From positions 11,507,001 through 11,571,000 of the forward strand of contig NC_080727.1 of the NCBI RefSeq assembly GCF_019097595.1: a DNA stretch of 64,000 nt, read 5' to 3'. The notes under the pieces were generated by a model. That model saw only the letters and a list, made by a program, of their open reading frames with translations. It had not been told where the DNA came from and did no database searches. This stretch comes from Hemibagrus wyckioides (Eukaryota; Chordata; Actinopteri; Siluriformes; Bagridae). Position numbers and translations under genes: made by a program. Of this stretch, positions 38,111 to 49,498 are shown in pieces. Each line of letters begins with the position of its first letter. Positions within the stretch are counted from its first letter, which is position 1.

Positions 38111-39357
38111 CATTATATTGCCAAAAGTATTCGCTCACCCATCCAAATAATCAGAATCAGGTGTTCCAATCACTTCCATGGCCACAGGTGTATAAAATCA
38201 AGCACCTAGGCATGCAGACTGTTTTTACAAACATTTGTGAAAGAATGGGTCGCTCTCAGGAGCTCAGTGAATTCCAGCGTGGAACTGTGATAGGATGCCA
38301 CCTGTGCAACAAATCCAGTCGTGAAATTTCCTCACTCCTAAATATTCCACAGTCAACTGTCAGCTGTATTATAAGAACGTGGAAGTGTTTGGAAACGAAA
38401 GCAACTCAGCCACGAAGTGGTAGGCCACGTAAACTGATGGAGCGGGGTCAGCGGATGCTGAGGCGCATAGTGCGAAGAGGTCGCCAACTTTCTGCAGAGT
38501 CAATCGCTACAGACCTCCAAACTTCATGTGGCCTTCAGATTAGCTCAAGAACAGTGCGCAGAGAGCTTCATGGAATGGGTTTCCATGGCCGAGCAGCTGC
38601 AGCCAAGCCATACATCACCAAGTGCAATGCAAAGCGTCGGATGCAGTGGTGTAAAGCACGCCGCCACTGGACTCTAGAGCAGTGGAGACGCGTTCTCTGG
38701 AGTGACGAATCGCGCTTCTCCATCTGGCAATCTGATGGACGAGTCTGGGTTTGGCGGTTGCCAGGAGAATGTACTTGTCTGACTGCATTGTGCCAAGTGT
38801 AATGTTTGGTGGAGGGGGGATTATGGTGTGGGGTTGTTTTTCAGGAGCTGGGATTGGCCCCTTAGTTCCAGTGAAAGGAACTCTGAATGCTTCAGCATAC
38901 CAAGACATTTTGGACAATTCCATGCTCCCAACTTTGTGGGAACAGTTTGGAGCTGGCCCCTTCCTCTTCCAACATGACTGTGCACCAGTGCACAAAGCAA
39001 GGTCCATAAAGACATGGATGACAGAGTCTGGTGTGGATGAACTTGACTGGCCTGCACAGAGTCCTGACCTCAACCCGATAGAACACCTTTGGGATGAATT
39101 AGAGCGGAGACTGAGAGCCAGACCTTCTCGTCCAACATCCGTGTGTGACCTCACAAATGCGCTTCTGGAAGAATGGTCAAAAATTCCCATAAACACATTC
39201 CTAAACCTTGTGGACAGCCTTCCCAGAAGAGTTGAAGCTGTTATAGCTGCAAAGGGTGGACCAACGTCATATTGAACCCTATGGATTAGGAATGGGATGT
39301 CACTTAAGTTCATATGCGAGTCAAGGCAGGTGAGCAAATACTTTTGGCAATATAGTG
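38111..39357 (+). mobile_element. Tc1-like transposon C, copy 2
   Basis: 1,247 bp, with ends CATTATATTGCCAAAAGTAT and ACTTTTGGCAATATAGTG and TA flanks (38109-38110 and 39358-39359). It is nearly identical to copy 1 (28081-29328), one base shorter, and inserted in the L1-like LINE. Confidence 0.92.
38245..39275 (+). pseudogene. Tc1 transposase of copy 2 with a single-base frameshift
   Basis: Same reading as copy 1 with the family-typical LWSDESRF at the first Asp. One base is missing near 38769-38771 (copy 1 reads GAGAACGGTAC, this copy GAGAATGTAC), which shifts the frame and stops translation at 38802. The remaining catalytic Asp (FQHDCAPVH) and Glu (NPIEHLWDE) lie intact in the next frame, open from 38751 to 39275. 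A very young inactivation. Confidence 0.9.
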
Positions 39358-40614
39358 TATATAAAAGCAGTACATTCATCTTTAATGTATTAATTCTTCC
39401 ACCTAGGTGGAAGCATCCCTTGGATAGTTGGCCCCATATAGATCTTTATGATTATGTGTGACCCAAACCCCAAGGTATTTAAATCATTTAGGGCTAATTT
39501 TAAAGGGAACTGAACTTAAAGATAACAGATTAACCCCATCACCGACAGGCATTAGTTCACTTTCCTGGATGTTGATTTTATAGCTAGATATTGTACCGAA
39601 TTCTGTAAGTAAGCTCACCAATTTAGGAAAGCTTGTCAGGGGTTGTGACAGGTACAATAACATGTCGTCCGCATAAAGCGAAACCTTATGTTCCAATCCT
39701 GCCCACTGGATGCCTTTCATATTGGCTCTTTGTTTCAGAGCTAAAGCAAGTAGTTCCATTGCGACTGTGAGTAGCAGTGGGGACAAAGGACATCCCTGCC
39801 TCGTTGAAGTTCAAAATAAGCAGATATATTATTATTAGTACGCACAGCAGCCATCGGAGACGTATATAGAAGTTTGATCCATGATATAAGCCTACGGCCG
39901 AATCCAAACGTCCCCAGTGTATTAAAAAGATGCCTTTTCGGCATCCAATGAAAGTACTACCTCTGGCGTGCCGGGTGGAGAGGGGCTATAAAGAATATTC
40001 AAAAGTCGTCTAATGTTAAAGAAAGAATAATGATTTTTAATAAAACCTGTTTGATCAGGTGATATAATGGAGGGTAAAGTCCCCTCTAAACGTCACGCGA
40101 GGACCTTAGCAAGCACTTTAGCATCAGTGTTAAGAAGGGCGATTGGACCAAATGAACTGCACTCGAGAGGGTCCTTGTCTTTTTTTGAGGATTAATGAAA
40201 TAACTGCCTGACGAATGGTTGGTGGTAGGGATTTTGATAAGAGTGACTCTTTAAAAACTGATAGCAGTAAAGGGGAGAGCTGTTCTGAAAATTTTTTAAA
40301 GAAATCTGTTGGGAAACCGTCCGGTCCTGGTGATTTGCATAGATCTAATCACTAATGTTATCTCTTCCATCGTGAGATCCTCTTCCAGTTCAGCAGCAGT
40401 CACAGGGTCTATAGAGGGGATATGTATATTATCCAAGAAGTCTTCCAGCAAATGAAGGTCGACACATAAATTGGAAGTGTACAGTGACTGGTAAAAATTT
40501 TGAAAACATGAATTAATTTTTAAGTTGTCTGTACTTTTTATACCCTGCTCATCACTGATTACAGGAATGGACCGATTGGCAGTCCTTTGCCTCAACTGTC
40601 TCAGTTTGGACTCA

Positions 40615-40857
40615 GACTGTCCCAGTTCAGCAGCTGAGGATGATGATGGTGATGATGGTGGTGGTGGAGCTGTTATTAACACAAAACACTTTAAAATAAA
40701 GTATATTTTTAAAGACATCTGACAAAATGAAAATCCATTTGGATCACAATCAATTCATGACATGCAGTCAGTAAAGAAAAAAATTCTTACACTGCAACTT
40801 TAGCTTGGAGGGGGAGATGTTCAGCATTGCACTCTCTAACTCGTCGTTTTCTTCCAT
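40615..40857 (-). pseudogene. Two N-terminal exons of an unidentified minus-strand gene
   Basis: Minus strand: ATG at 40855-40857 opens MEENDELESAMLNISPSKLK and ends in a donor (exon 40791-40857, GTAAGA follows). An acceptor (TTAATAACAG) leads in phase into SPPPPSSPSSSSAAELGQSE from 40669 leftwards, until L1 sequence takes over near 40620. The phase match and both splice sites argue for a real gene. It could be the 5' end of the SAMD3-like gene at 31.6-33.2 kb, split by the L1, Tigger and Tc1 insertions, but no sequence joins them. Function unknown. Confidence 0.4.
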
Positions 40858-41484
40858 TTCTGTTGGCGAAAGACTTTTTTAGGACTTGGATTTCTTAAAA
40901 TTCTTTTTTTGTTGTGGAGTACAAACTTGCTGAAAAACACCAGTCTCATTGCAGTGGATGTCAAAGGAACAGGCTAGGGGGGTTGCATGAACGTTGGGAC
41001 CAGGGACGGCCCGTGGCATAGGCGACATAGGCAGTTGCGTAGGGCGCAAAATGACTGGGGGGTGCCGTACGAGAGGGTTTTTTTGGTTGAAAGTGCGCCC
41101 TCTTGTGACCATCGTGCGCTTCTACACCAATATATTAATGATTTTCAGCTAACCGCTGAACTGATTAAAATATTGTTAGAACAAAATAAAATTGACATCA
41201 ACGAAACATCATGATATTTGACAACATGTCATATTGGACTAATTTAAACATTGTCTGCATCATGGCATGATCATAATACATCACCATAACGCATTAATTA
41301 TGCATGCACAAGCAGCTACCATATTAGTTTTGCCGTTTATGTGCTCTTAAAGTATTCTGTCCAAAAAATGAGTGAAAAAAGAAAATTATTAGGTGCACAA
41401 GGCAGGAAGTGACACAAAGAAGAGGAGCAGAAAAAAAAGCAAAATAGTGATAAGAATCACAAGTTATCGACTGTGTATTAGCTC

Positions 41485-44188
41485 GTCAGACCGGGTCTGA
41501 CTAAGAGCGGTTCAAATCCCCCTTATGAAAAAAAAGAAAGCAAGGACTGTTACGTCGCCCGGATTGGCGTTACCGGGGCCCTAACCTGGAGCCAGGCCTG
41601 GGGCTGGGGCACACAGGCGAGCGCCTGGTGGCCGAGTCTTCGCCTATGAGACTCGGCCGGGCATAGCCCGAAAGAGCGACGTAAGCCCGTCTTCCTGTAG
41701 GCCCACCACCCGCAGGAAGGAGCATAAGGGGCTGGTGCAATGTGTTTTGGGTAGCAGTCATGGGCAGGGGCCTAGACAACCCAAACCCTGGTTAAAGAAT
41801 CTGGCTCTTGGGACATGGAATGTCACTTCACTGGGGGGGAAGGAGCCTGAGCTGGTGGGGGAGGCTGAGCGGTACCGGCTAGAGATAGTCGGGCTCGCCT
41901 CCATGCACAGCCTGGGCTCTGGAACCCAAATCCTTGAGAGAGGTTGGACCCTCTACTACTCTGGAGTACCTCATGGTGAGAGGCGGCGGGCTGGGGTGGG
42001 CTTGCTTATAGCCCCAAGCTCAGCCGCCATGTGTTGGAGTTTTCCCCAGTAAACGAGAGGGTGGTTTCCCTGCGCCTTCGGGTGGGGGATAGGGGCCTCA
42101 CTGTTGTTTCGGCTTACGGGCCGAATAGCAGTGTGGAGTACCCAACCTTCTTGGAGACCCTACGAGGGGTGCTGGAAGGTGCCCCGACTGGGGACTCCAT
42201 AGTTATACTGGAGGACTTCAATGCCCATGTGGGTAACGACAGTGTTACCTGGAGGGGCGTGATTGAGAGGAACAGTCTGTCCATAACGAACACCATGTTC
42301 AAGCATAAGGGTGCCCATCAGTACACGTAGTACCAGGACACCTTAGGCCGGAGGTCGATGATCGACTTTATGGTCATGTCATCTGACCTTCGGCCATATG
42401 TCTTGGACACTAGGGAGAAGAGAGGGGCTGAGCTGTCAACTGATCACCACCTGGTGATGAGTTGGATCCGCTTGCAGAGGAGGATGCCAGACAGACTTGG
42501 CAGACCCAAACGTATATGCTGGCAAGCTGAAGAAAGAGTCCTATCGAGCCTGGTTGGCTTGTGGGACTCCGGAGGCAGCTGATGAGTACCGGCAGGCCAA
42601 GCGAGCTGCAGCCCGGGTGGTTGTGGAAGCAAAAACTCGGGTCTGGGAGGAGTTCGGGGAGGCCATGGAGAAGGACTATCGGTCAGCCTCGGGGAAATTC
42701 TGGCAGACCGTCCGGCACCTCAGAAGGGGTAAGCAGCTCTCTACCAGCACTGTGTATGTGGAAGGTGGAAGGAATACTTCGAGGATCTCCACAATCCTAC
42801 TGACACACCTTCCGTAGAGGAAGCAGAGGCTGAGGACTCAGAGGTAGATTCATCCATTACCCAAGCTGAAGTCACTGAGGTAGTCCAGCAGCTCCTTGGT
42901 GGCAAGGCGCCGGGAGTGGATGAGATTCGCCCTGAGTACCTTAAGTCTCTGGATGTTGTGGGGCTGTCTTGGCTGACACGTCTCTGCAACATAGCGTGGC
43001 AGTCAGGGACAGTGCCTCTGGACTGGGCGACCAGGGTGGTGGTCCCTCTTTTTAAGAAGGGGGATCGGAGGGTGTGTTCCAACTATAGGGGGATCACACT
43101 CCTCACCCTCCCAGGGAAAGTCTATTCCAGGGTACTGGAGAGGAGAGTCCGAAACCACGGATTCAGGAGGAACAATGCGGGTTTCGTCCTAGTCGTGGGG
43201 CACTGGACCAGCTCTATACCCTTCACAGGGTGCTTGAGGGTTCATGGGAGTTTGCCCAACCAGTTCACGTGTTTTGTGGACTTGGAGAAGGCATTCGACC
43301 GTGTCCCTCGTGGCATCCTGTGGGAGGTGCTCTGGGAGTATGGGATCCGTGGCCCTCTCTTAAGGGCTGTTCGGTCTCTGTATGACCGTAGCAGGAGCTT
43401 GGTTCGCATTGCCGGCTGTAATTCAGATCTGTTCCTAGTGCATGTTGGACTCCAGCAGGGCTGTCCTTTGTCACCGGTTCTGTTCATTATTTTTATGGAC
43501 AGAATTTCTAGGCACAGCCAGGTGGGGGAGGGAGTCCGGTTTGGGGACCATAGGATTTCGTCTCTGCTTTTTGCAGATGATGTTGTCCTGTTGGCTCCTT
43601 CGAGCCAGGACTAACAGCAGTTCGCAGCCGAGTGCGAAGCGGCTGGGATGAGGGTCAGCACCTCCAAATCCGTGGCCATGGTTCTCGACCAGAAAAAGGT
43701 GGTTTGTCCCCTCCAGGTTGGAGGGGTGTTCCTTCCTCAAGTGGAGGAGTTTAAGTATCTCGGGGTTTTGTTTACAAGTGAGGGAAGGATGGCGCGTGAG
43801 ATTGACAGATGGATTGGTGCAGCGGCAGCAGCAATGCGGTCCATGTACTGTTCTGTTGTGGTGAAGAAGGAGCTGAGCCGAAAGGCGAAGCTCTCGATTT
43901 ACCAGTCAATCTACGTCCCTACTCTTACTTTGGCTCATGACCGAAAGGACAAGATCCCGGATACAGGCGGCCAAAATGAGTTTTCTTTGCAAGGTGGCGG
44001 GGCTTTCCCTTAGAGATAGTGTAAGGAGCTCTGTCACCCGGGAGGAGCTCGTAGTAGAGCCGCTGCTCCTCCACATCGAAAGGGGCCAGTTGAGGTGGCT
44101 TGGGCATCTGTTTCGGATGCCTCCTGGACGTCTCCCAGGGGAAGTGTTCCGGGCATGCCCAACCGGGAAGAGACAATGAATGAATGAA
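41485..44188 (+). mobile_element. RTE-like (Rex3-like) LINE with 9-bp target duplication
   Basis: The plus strand reads an AP-endonuclease start (LALGTWNVTSLGGKEPELVG, LEDFNAHVGND, STDHHLVMSWIR) and then an internal deletion joining GRPKRIC to KLKKESYRAWLACGTPEAAD. The RT follows (NYRGITLLTLPGKVYSRVLE, CFVDLEKAFDRVPRG, GLQQGCPLSPVLF, LLFADDVVLLAP) and the C-terminal GQLRWLGHLFRMPPGRLPGE. It ends in an AATG-type simple tail (44175-44188). TATTAGCTC occurs on both sides (41476-41484 and 44189-44197), giving precise ends. RT catalytic FADD is kept, but the deletion, frameshifts (about 42030, 42490, 43640) and stops inactivate it. The clade name is from memory. Confidence 0.8.
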
Positions 44189-45179
44189 TATTAGCTCATT
44201 ATGTTCATGTAGTATTTTGAAATAGCCTTTTTAGATCATCTTAACTGAATGTTTTTGCTTAAGTTAACTGCTTATTTTATTTTACTTTATTTTCTTTGAA
44301 AGAAATTTAAGCTTTTGTAATGTTTTAATTTCAGTTACATTACTGCTTGCTTTTAATTCACCAAAGTGTCTAAATGTCTTTTGAAAACGACCATGAGTAC
44401 TATAATCTAGCATTCATGAATTGAAATATTTTTTATATTTTTAAGTTTATCATTTTTCACTGTATGCACAAAATGGAAATGAAAGGTAGGGGGCTAATTA
44501 GACTAACTACCTAGCTTGCTGGCTAACATCTACAAATAAATTACAATATGTAGCCTTTATTTTCTTGCTTTTGTTGTCTGTTAGACTATTTTAGGCATTT
44601 TATATTGCTCATATTTCTCTTTTATTACTCTTTGTTGTAATAAGTACTTGTCACTTGTCACATGCTATTGGGTTGCATTTCTCCTTTTGGGAGTATTGCT
44701 CATGTCTGGTCTCTTCAATATTTTAACAGATTCACTCCTAAAATACCTACAAGGGTCTTCAACATCTCCATCAATGTCATCTCAGTTTGCTCCCAGTGAC
44801 CAAAGTGATCCAGCCTCTTCAACCACTGCATCTCAACTTCACGTCTACCTCAACTTTGACTGCTACTGAAGAGCACCTTAGCATCTCACCGACCCCAACT
44901 GAGCCAGTAACTGCTGCTGAGAGGTCCCCAAGTTCTGCCTCTTCCCCTTATGAATCTCTCTCTGTTGCTGAGTCCAATAGCCCACCACCTCTGGATCCTG
45001 CAGACTGGCCTGCCCTGTCTGATAAAGTAAGGGCTGAATTAGTCACCCGAGGACTATGGAATGGAAACAACTGGAGATTCGCCTTGAAAAGTGCCAGACA
45101 ATTGACAGCCAGGCAATGGCTGTCACACGCAGCATCTGAAATGAGATGTAGCAAATATAGAAACAATGTATAACAGTAC

Positions 45180-46350
45180 ATTTTGTAGCGAACATGAACG
45201 GAATTACATTACATATAGCAAAAAAACAAATTAACACAATTCAGTCTCACAAGTCTCCTTTCACTGCAGCAAAAAGAAAAAAGAAAAAAAAAGAAAAACG
45301 CACAGTCCACCCCGGTGTCACAGGCATCCCGGACCCGACCCCTCACCAGCGCCCTCACTATCCCGAGTATTGATTTAGATCACCTGCACCTCTTCAGTTA
45401 ATTACCTCCACTCACCTATTTAAGAGCACTTTCTTTACTTCATCTCTGTCTGGTCTCGTATAGACACTGATTCTATGTCATGTTTACGGCTGTTAGCGTT
45501 AGCCACATCGCCACCACTATTTTGCCGTATTGTCCGGACTGCTACCTTCTCCTCCTTTTTTTCCCTCCATGCTCGCTGCTCTCCCCGATTCTTCTCACCT
45601 CCGTGCATGGCGTCTTCATCTCCCTCCAACTCCAGCTTCCAGCTCTCACTCCAAAGCTGAGTATTCTCCACCCTCCATTTTCCACCCGCATTTCCATTTA
45701 ATAAACATACCCCTTCCGGGGTTTAAACCCTCCATTGTCTGTTCCTCTCTGGTGTTTTCTGACACCTGGGGATCTGGAATGAAGGCAAACTGTTTGTTTT
45801 GTGCAAAAGAAAACCCAAAAACATAAACCAAATTTGTGACCAGTGACCAAATTGATTTCTTCTCCTCTGTCAGCCATCATGAGTTAAAATATATATATTT
45901 TATTTAGTTTGTGCGGTTCGCTGCCTCTGACTACTCCAATTATCCAATCAAAGGATGGGAAATTGCTGACGTAATCGTATGCCTGCTAGATGGCCCCACT
46001 GACGCCAACTCGAAATCTGATTGTTTAAGGTAACAATTTCATTGCCACTTATTTTAAGCTACCTATGCCTGCACTATTGATTCTGAAGGCCTTAGGCCTT
46101 AAGGCAGATTTTCACTCAGGCAACACATGATGTCAGCCACTGACTGAAATATGATTGTATAAATAAATACTCTTATCATAAATATACACTACTGGAAGCA
46201 GCGCAACCAAGAGAAAAGCTATGAAATGTAGAGAATAGACTATTGGGAATAATTTAATACACATTCATAGGAAAATATATTAAATATATTAAAATGCAAG
46301 TAAGTGATTCAGATCCCTGCTGTTTAGGCCAGCAGAGAAGGCCTTGCTGG
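45180..46350 (+). other. Insertion interval inside the hAT remnant
   Basis: Between the SAASEM-type codons at about 45140 and the MALRGSTD exon at 46396, the hAT coding sequence is absent. The interval holds the LTR above and an AT-rich part (45770-46340) with a short palindrome (AAGGCCTTAGGCCTT at 46087-46101). No gene recognised. Confidence 0.45.
45316..45764 (+). mobile_element. Probable solo LTR (gypsy-like)
   Basis: 449 bp bounded by TGTCA and TGACA, with 5-bp flanks CCCGG (45311-45315) and CCTGG (45765-45769) that differ at one base. Inside are a TATA-like TATTTAAG (about 45417) and AATAAA (about 45701), the order expected for promoter and poly(A) signals of an LTR. No internal retroelement sequence is adjacent, hence solo. 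Confidence 0.5.
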
Positions 46351-47914
46351 CCCTGACAGCCCACCACTGTAATCCAGTTCCTAGCTGAGAGCAACATGGC
46401 TCTGAGAGGGTCCACAGACTCACTTTTCCATCCCAATAATGGCAACTTCCTGAAAGAAGTGGAGCTTATGGCCAAATTTGATGTCTTAAAGCAACATATA
46501 GATAGGATACAGAGTGGAGCGAGGAACATGACAACATACCTGGGAAAAACCATACAAAAGTGCTATCATGGATGCAATTGTAAGTGACATCAAACTCTGC
46601 AAACTCCATTATACTGGATTGCACTCCTGACATAAGACACACAGAGCAACTATCAGTCGTCATTAGGACTGTGTCAGTGAAGGACAAGCCACAAGCTAAG
46701 GAGCACTTCATGGGCTTCCTTGAAGCTGAAGCCTCAACAGGGGAAGAGCTATCTACAGAGGCTTGAAGACCTGAACATACCTTCTGAGGATTGCAGGGGG
46801 CAGTCATATGACAATGGGGCAAACATGAAGGGCAAAAGGAAAGGTGTTCAGGCTAGATTGCTGGCAATAAACCCCAGAGCATTGTTTGTGCCATGTGCAG
46901 CGCACACCTTGAATTTGGTAGTGGCCAATGCTGCACGAAGCTCCAAACATGCAACTATTTTGGATAAGTGCAGAAGATATTCACCCTGTTCACATCTTCC
47001 ACCAACAGATGGTGTGTCTTGAAAAACCATGTCAAGATCAAGCTAAAGTCATGGTCAGAGACCAGGTGGGAGAGCCGTGTAAACAGCATAGAAGCAATTA
47101 GATAGATACTAGGCACCACAGGTAAGAGAAGCTCTGCCCTAGGTAATCATATCCTGCCTTAAATATTAAGGCTCAGTCTTTAGCAGAGGAAATTGGATCC
47201 TTTCGTTTTTCTATCTGCTCAATTGTCTCGTATGACATACTCAACAGAATTGAAAATGTCAGTAACCTGATGCAGTTGGTTTTCATGCAACTGGACATGA
47301 CAGTGGACCTGCTTGGCAAAACAAAAACTTTCCTGACCCAGTATCGAGGTAATGGCTTTGCCTCAGCTCAAGCTTTAGCAAGAGAAATGTGTGAGGTCAT
47401 GAATGTGGAGGCTATTCTCAAAGAGAAGAGGCTGAGATCAACATGTAAACAATTCTCATATGAATGTCCAGATGAGCCCAGTGAATTTTTTAATGTAGTG
47501 GTGGATATGGCCATTGTCTCACTGGAGGAGAGATTCAAGACCATGGGAGAGGTGAAGGAGAAGATTGGTATACTTGTCAACTTCCCTAAGATGACAAATG
47601 AAGAACTAGTACAGCAGTGTGAAACACTTAGCACCACTTTATTTTACAATATCTGCATGAAAAGTGAGAAATCTTTCCAAACATGTAGGTGGCACTAAGA
47701 ATAAGTGTGACTATCCCAGTGACTGTGGCAGCTGCAGAGAGGAGCTTTTCAAAGCTTAAGCTGATTACAACCTACTTGAGATCTACCAGGACCCAAGAGC
47801 ATCTCAGTTGACTTGCTGTCATCAGCATCAATAATGATGTTTCTCAGAATTTGTCATTTGATACAGTCATTGATGACTTTGCTGCAAAGAAATCCAGACA
47901 TGTTCAGTTTTGAA

Positions 47915-49300
47915 ACTGATCTGTAATTTAGAAAATATAATAGTTTAGTGCACTTTTTTTGTTGATTTGCACTTTGTTGTGTGAGTCAACTGACTGTTAG
48001 TCAAATTTGTTTATCACAATTTATTTACTACTTATGCTTAATGCTTATTTATTTATGTATTTATTCAGTATTTATGTTATAGTAAAGTTTTGCAAATCTA
48101 AAATCTCACCTAGGGCACCACCAGAGCCACAATAAAATGTTTTACTTGCCCTTCTGTGATTGTGTCTGGGTAGTTTCCTTAATCTGTTGGATAAGTCGCT
48201 GATATGTTTCATGCCGAATTTTCCAACTTTTGGCTCGTCTATGGCTGATTTTTCACTCTCCGTCTCTCAAAATGTCAAAGAGCTGCTAGCTGCGTTACTG
48301 TTGTTCTCATCCAAAGATGTGCAACTGCTATTTGATGACAAAACCTCCCTGTCACCGACATCAGTGTCACTCGCAGTAGGTCGACACAAAAAACTGTCTA
48401 TTTTCGGTGGTTTTTGAATCACGACGAACTTCTCCACTCTCTCCTTCCTCTTCAAAGCACCACTTTTATGTTTGTATTTGTCCATCTTTATTAGCTAGCT
48501 AGCTAGTGCGACCCTCTTATGCAGCATTTTTAGCACGGTGACGCACGTAGTTAAAAAAAAAATGATGAGGAGTGCAATTAAAAAAATACAAAAAAATAAT
48601 TTTACATTCCCTGCACTTGACTCACAGATAATAAAATATGCATATGCATATTATATTTATCAAATTAAGAATTTGTTTTATTAATTTGTTCCCTTGTTTT
48701 AATTAAAAGGTCCCCCTTCGTGGGCCCCCAATCCCCCTGGGCCCTTCCAGGTCCATGAATTGTTTAGCTAAAATTCCATAAACCGTTCCATTCATTTTCA
48801 ATGGTAATGCTAAACCACTACGGCTGCGGTATATTTTCAGCCACTGACCCTCTACTTGCTTTTTGCACCCGTCTGCACGCGCCGTCAGAGTACACGCACT
48901 GTTTGACCCCGTCCAGATCATTCGGCATCGATCACAGGTATGTTATTTTACTTTAAAATTAAATTAGCATGTGTTTTTTACAGTTAATGCTCAAATTAGC
49001 TTATCTGCAGTGGCGTAGCGTGACTCACAACTTTCTGACCAGTAGTACAACACCCTAACCACTAAGCTACCACATTCCTTGTCGCTACAGTCTTTTCTTT
49101 TCCATAGCAGTAGACGAAATTTCAACTCTTAAAAGAAAACCCTAAACCAGCGTCATTTGTAAAGTCCCTTTTTGTCATTCAGGGTTTATGTTTCTTGGAT
49201 AGACGCACTTCAAGTATTAAAATACGTCAACCCGTGTGTAAATGACCATTGAACACTAGCGCCACCTAGTGTTTGTTTCTTTTTTCATTTTTTTCTTCCT
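47915..49300 (+). other. Spacer between hAT remnant and rnf145
   Basis: Apart from the minus-strand hAT N-terminus, this is AT-rich sequence. It has a C/G-run patch at 48710-48755 that could be an eroded hAT end, and a short match (AACCACTAAGCTACCA, about 49056) to the repeat at 21.7 kb. Confidence 0.5.
48262..48485 (-). pseudogene. N-terminal piece of a second hAT/ZMYM1-like gene, minus strand
   Basis: Minus-strand frame MDKYKHKSGALKRKERVEK followed by PPKIDSFLC and a Ser/Asn-rich stretch. The basic start K-x-SG-x-x-KRK-x-x-x followed by PKI-x-SF is typical of ZMYM1-like/hAT proteins in fishes. It is opposite to the 41-48 kb remnant, so it belongs to a different copy or a rearranged end. 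Only about 73 codons are seen. Confidence 0.5.
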
Positions 49301-49311
49301 AGTCTTAGAGA

Positions 49312-49360
49312 AAAGCGCATGCGCAGTGCGAAGGAACTTTTGTAATGGCTGCCAGATAGT
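49312..49360 (+). promoter_or_regulatory. Core promoter region of rnf145-like gene with NRF-1 site
   Basis: A perfect palindromic NRF-1 site GCGCATGCGC lies at 49315-49324, followed at about 49345 by AATGGCTGCC, resembling a YY1 initiator-proximal element. No TATA box is visible. This combination is usual for housekeeping TATA-less vertebrate promoters and sits just upstream of the inferred 5' UTR exon. Confidence 0.55.
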
Positions 49361-49498
49361 ATGAGTGAGACTCGATGTCTTATAGTTTCCTGGAAAAAAA
49401 CTTTGACCGTTATCATTAAATAAACCGCGTTAAAATGGTGTATGTCTGTACAGAGACATACAAGAAGACTGTACTGAACGTTGATAAAGTGAACTGAT
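49340..49498 (+). other. Inferred 5' UTR exon of rnf145-like gene
   Basis: A strong donor (GAT then GTAAGTATTT) at 49499 follows the NRF-1 promoter. The next acceptor in front of the initiator exon is the CT-rich tract ending TTCCTCAAG at 51309. The transcription start is not determined; exon limits on the left are approximate. Confidence 0.45.

Larger units (their letters stand above)
36555..40625 (-). mobile_element. L1-like LINE, minus strand, 5'-truncated, interrupted by Tc1 copy 2
   Basis: A T-run at 36556-36564 marks the poly(A) end on the minus strand. Reading leftwards, ORF2 pieces are: an endonuclease-to-RT linker (NRSIPVISDEQGIKSTDNLK, FYQSLYTSN, about 40590-40460), the RT catalytic motif VSLYADDMLLYLS (about 39695-39660), FIWTKIIPRIKRSILQRPHL (about 38050-37985), AIWHK-type and HMFWTCPRLYTFWSNIF (about 37165-37115), and SHWIREVMYHLKLEKIRYTV (about 36935-36880). 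The ADD catalytic pair is kept but frameshifts and stops are frequent. The order and the tryptophan-rich C-terminus fit vertebrate L1. Confidence 0.75.
40999..47914 (+). pseudogene. hAT transposase (ZMYM1-like, DUF4371 type), broken and invaded
   Basis: A hAT-style end (CAGGGACGGCCCG at 40999) precedes an exon with MSEKRKLLGAQGRK (from 41368, stop soon after). After a LINE insertion, 44740-45173 reads SLLKYLQGSSTSPSMSSQFA and later PPPLDPADWPALSDKVRAEL. After an inserted LTR region, 46361-46560 reads MALRGSTDSLFHPNNGNFLK and YLGKTIQ. 46780-46990 reads DCRGQSYDNGANMKGKRKGV and LFVPCAAHTLNLVVANAA. 47270-47640 reads MDMTVDLLGKT-like helical sequence and EAILKEKRLRSTCKQFSYE. 47690-47914 reads the C-terminal dimerisation box (VTIPVTVAAAERSFSKLKLI, VIDDFAAKKSR). 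Many frameshifts and stops. The AAERSFSKLK motif is diagnostic of hAT. Confidence 0.8.

Noticed and set aside
41495..41525. tRNA-like sequence (GGTTCAAATCC B-box core)
   Set aside because: No cloverleaf or A box could be folded around it by eye; it is in the 5' region of the RTE-like LINE.
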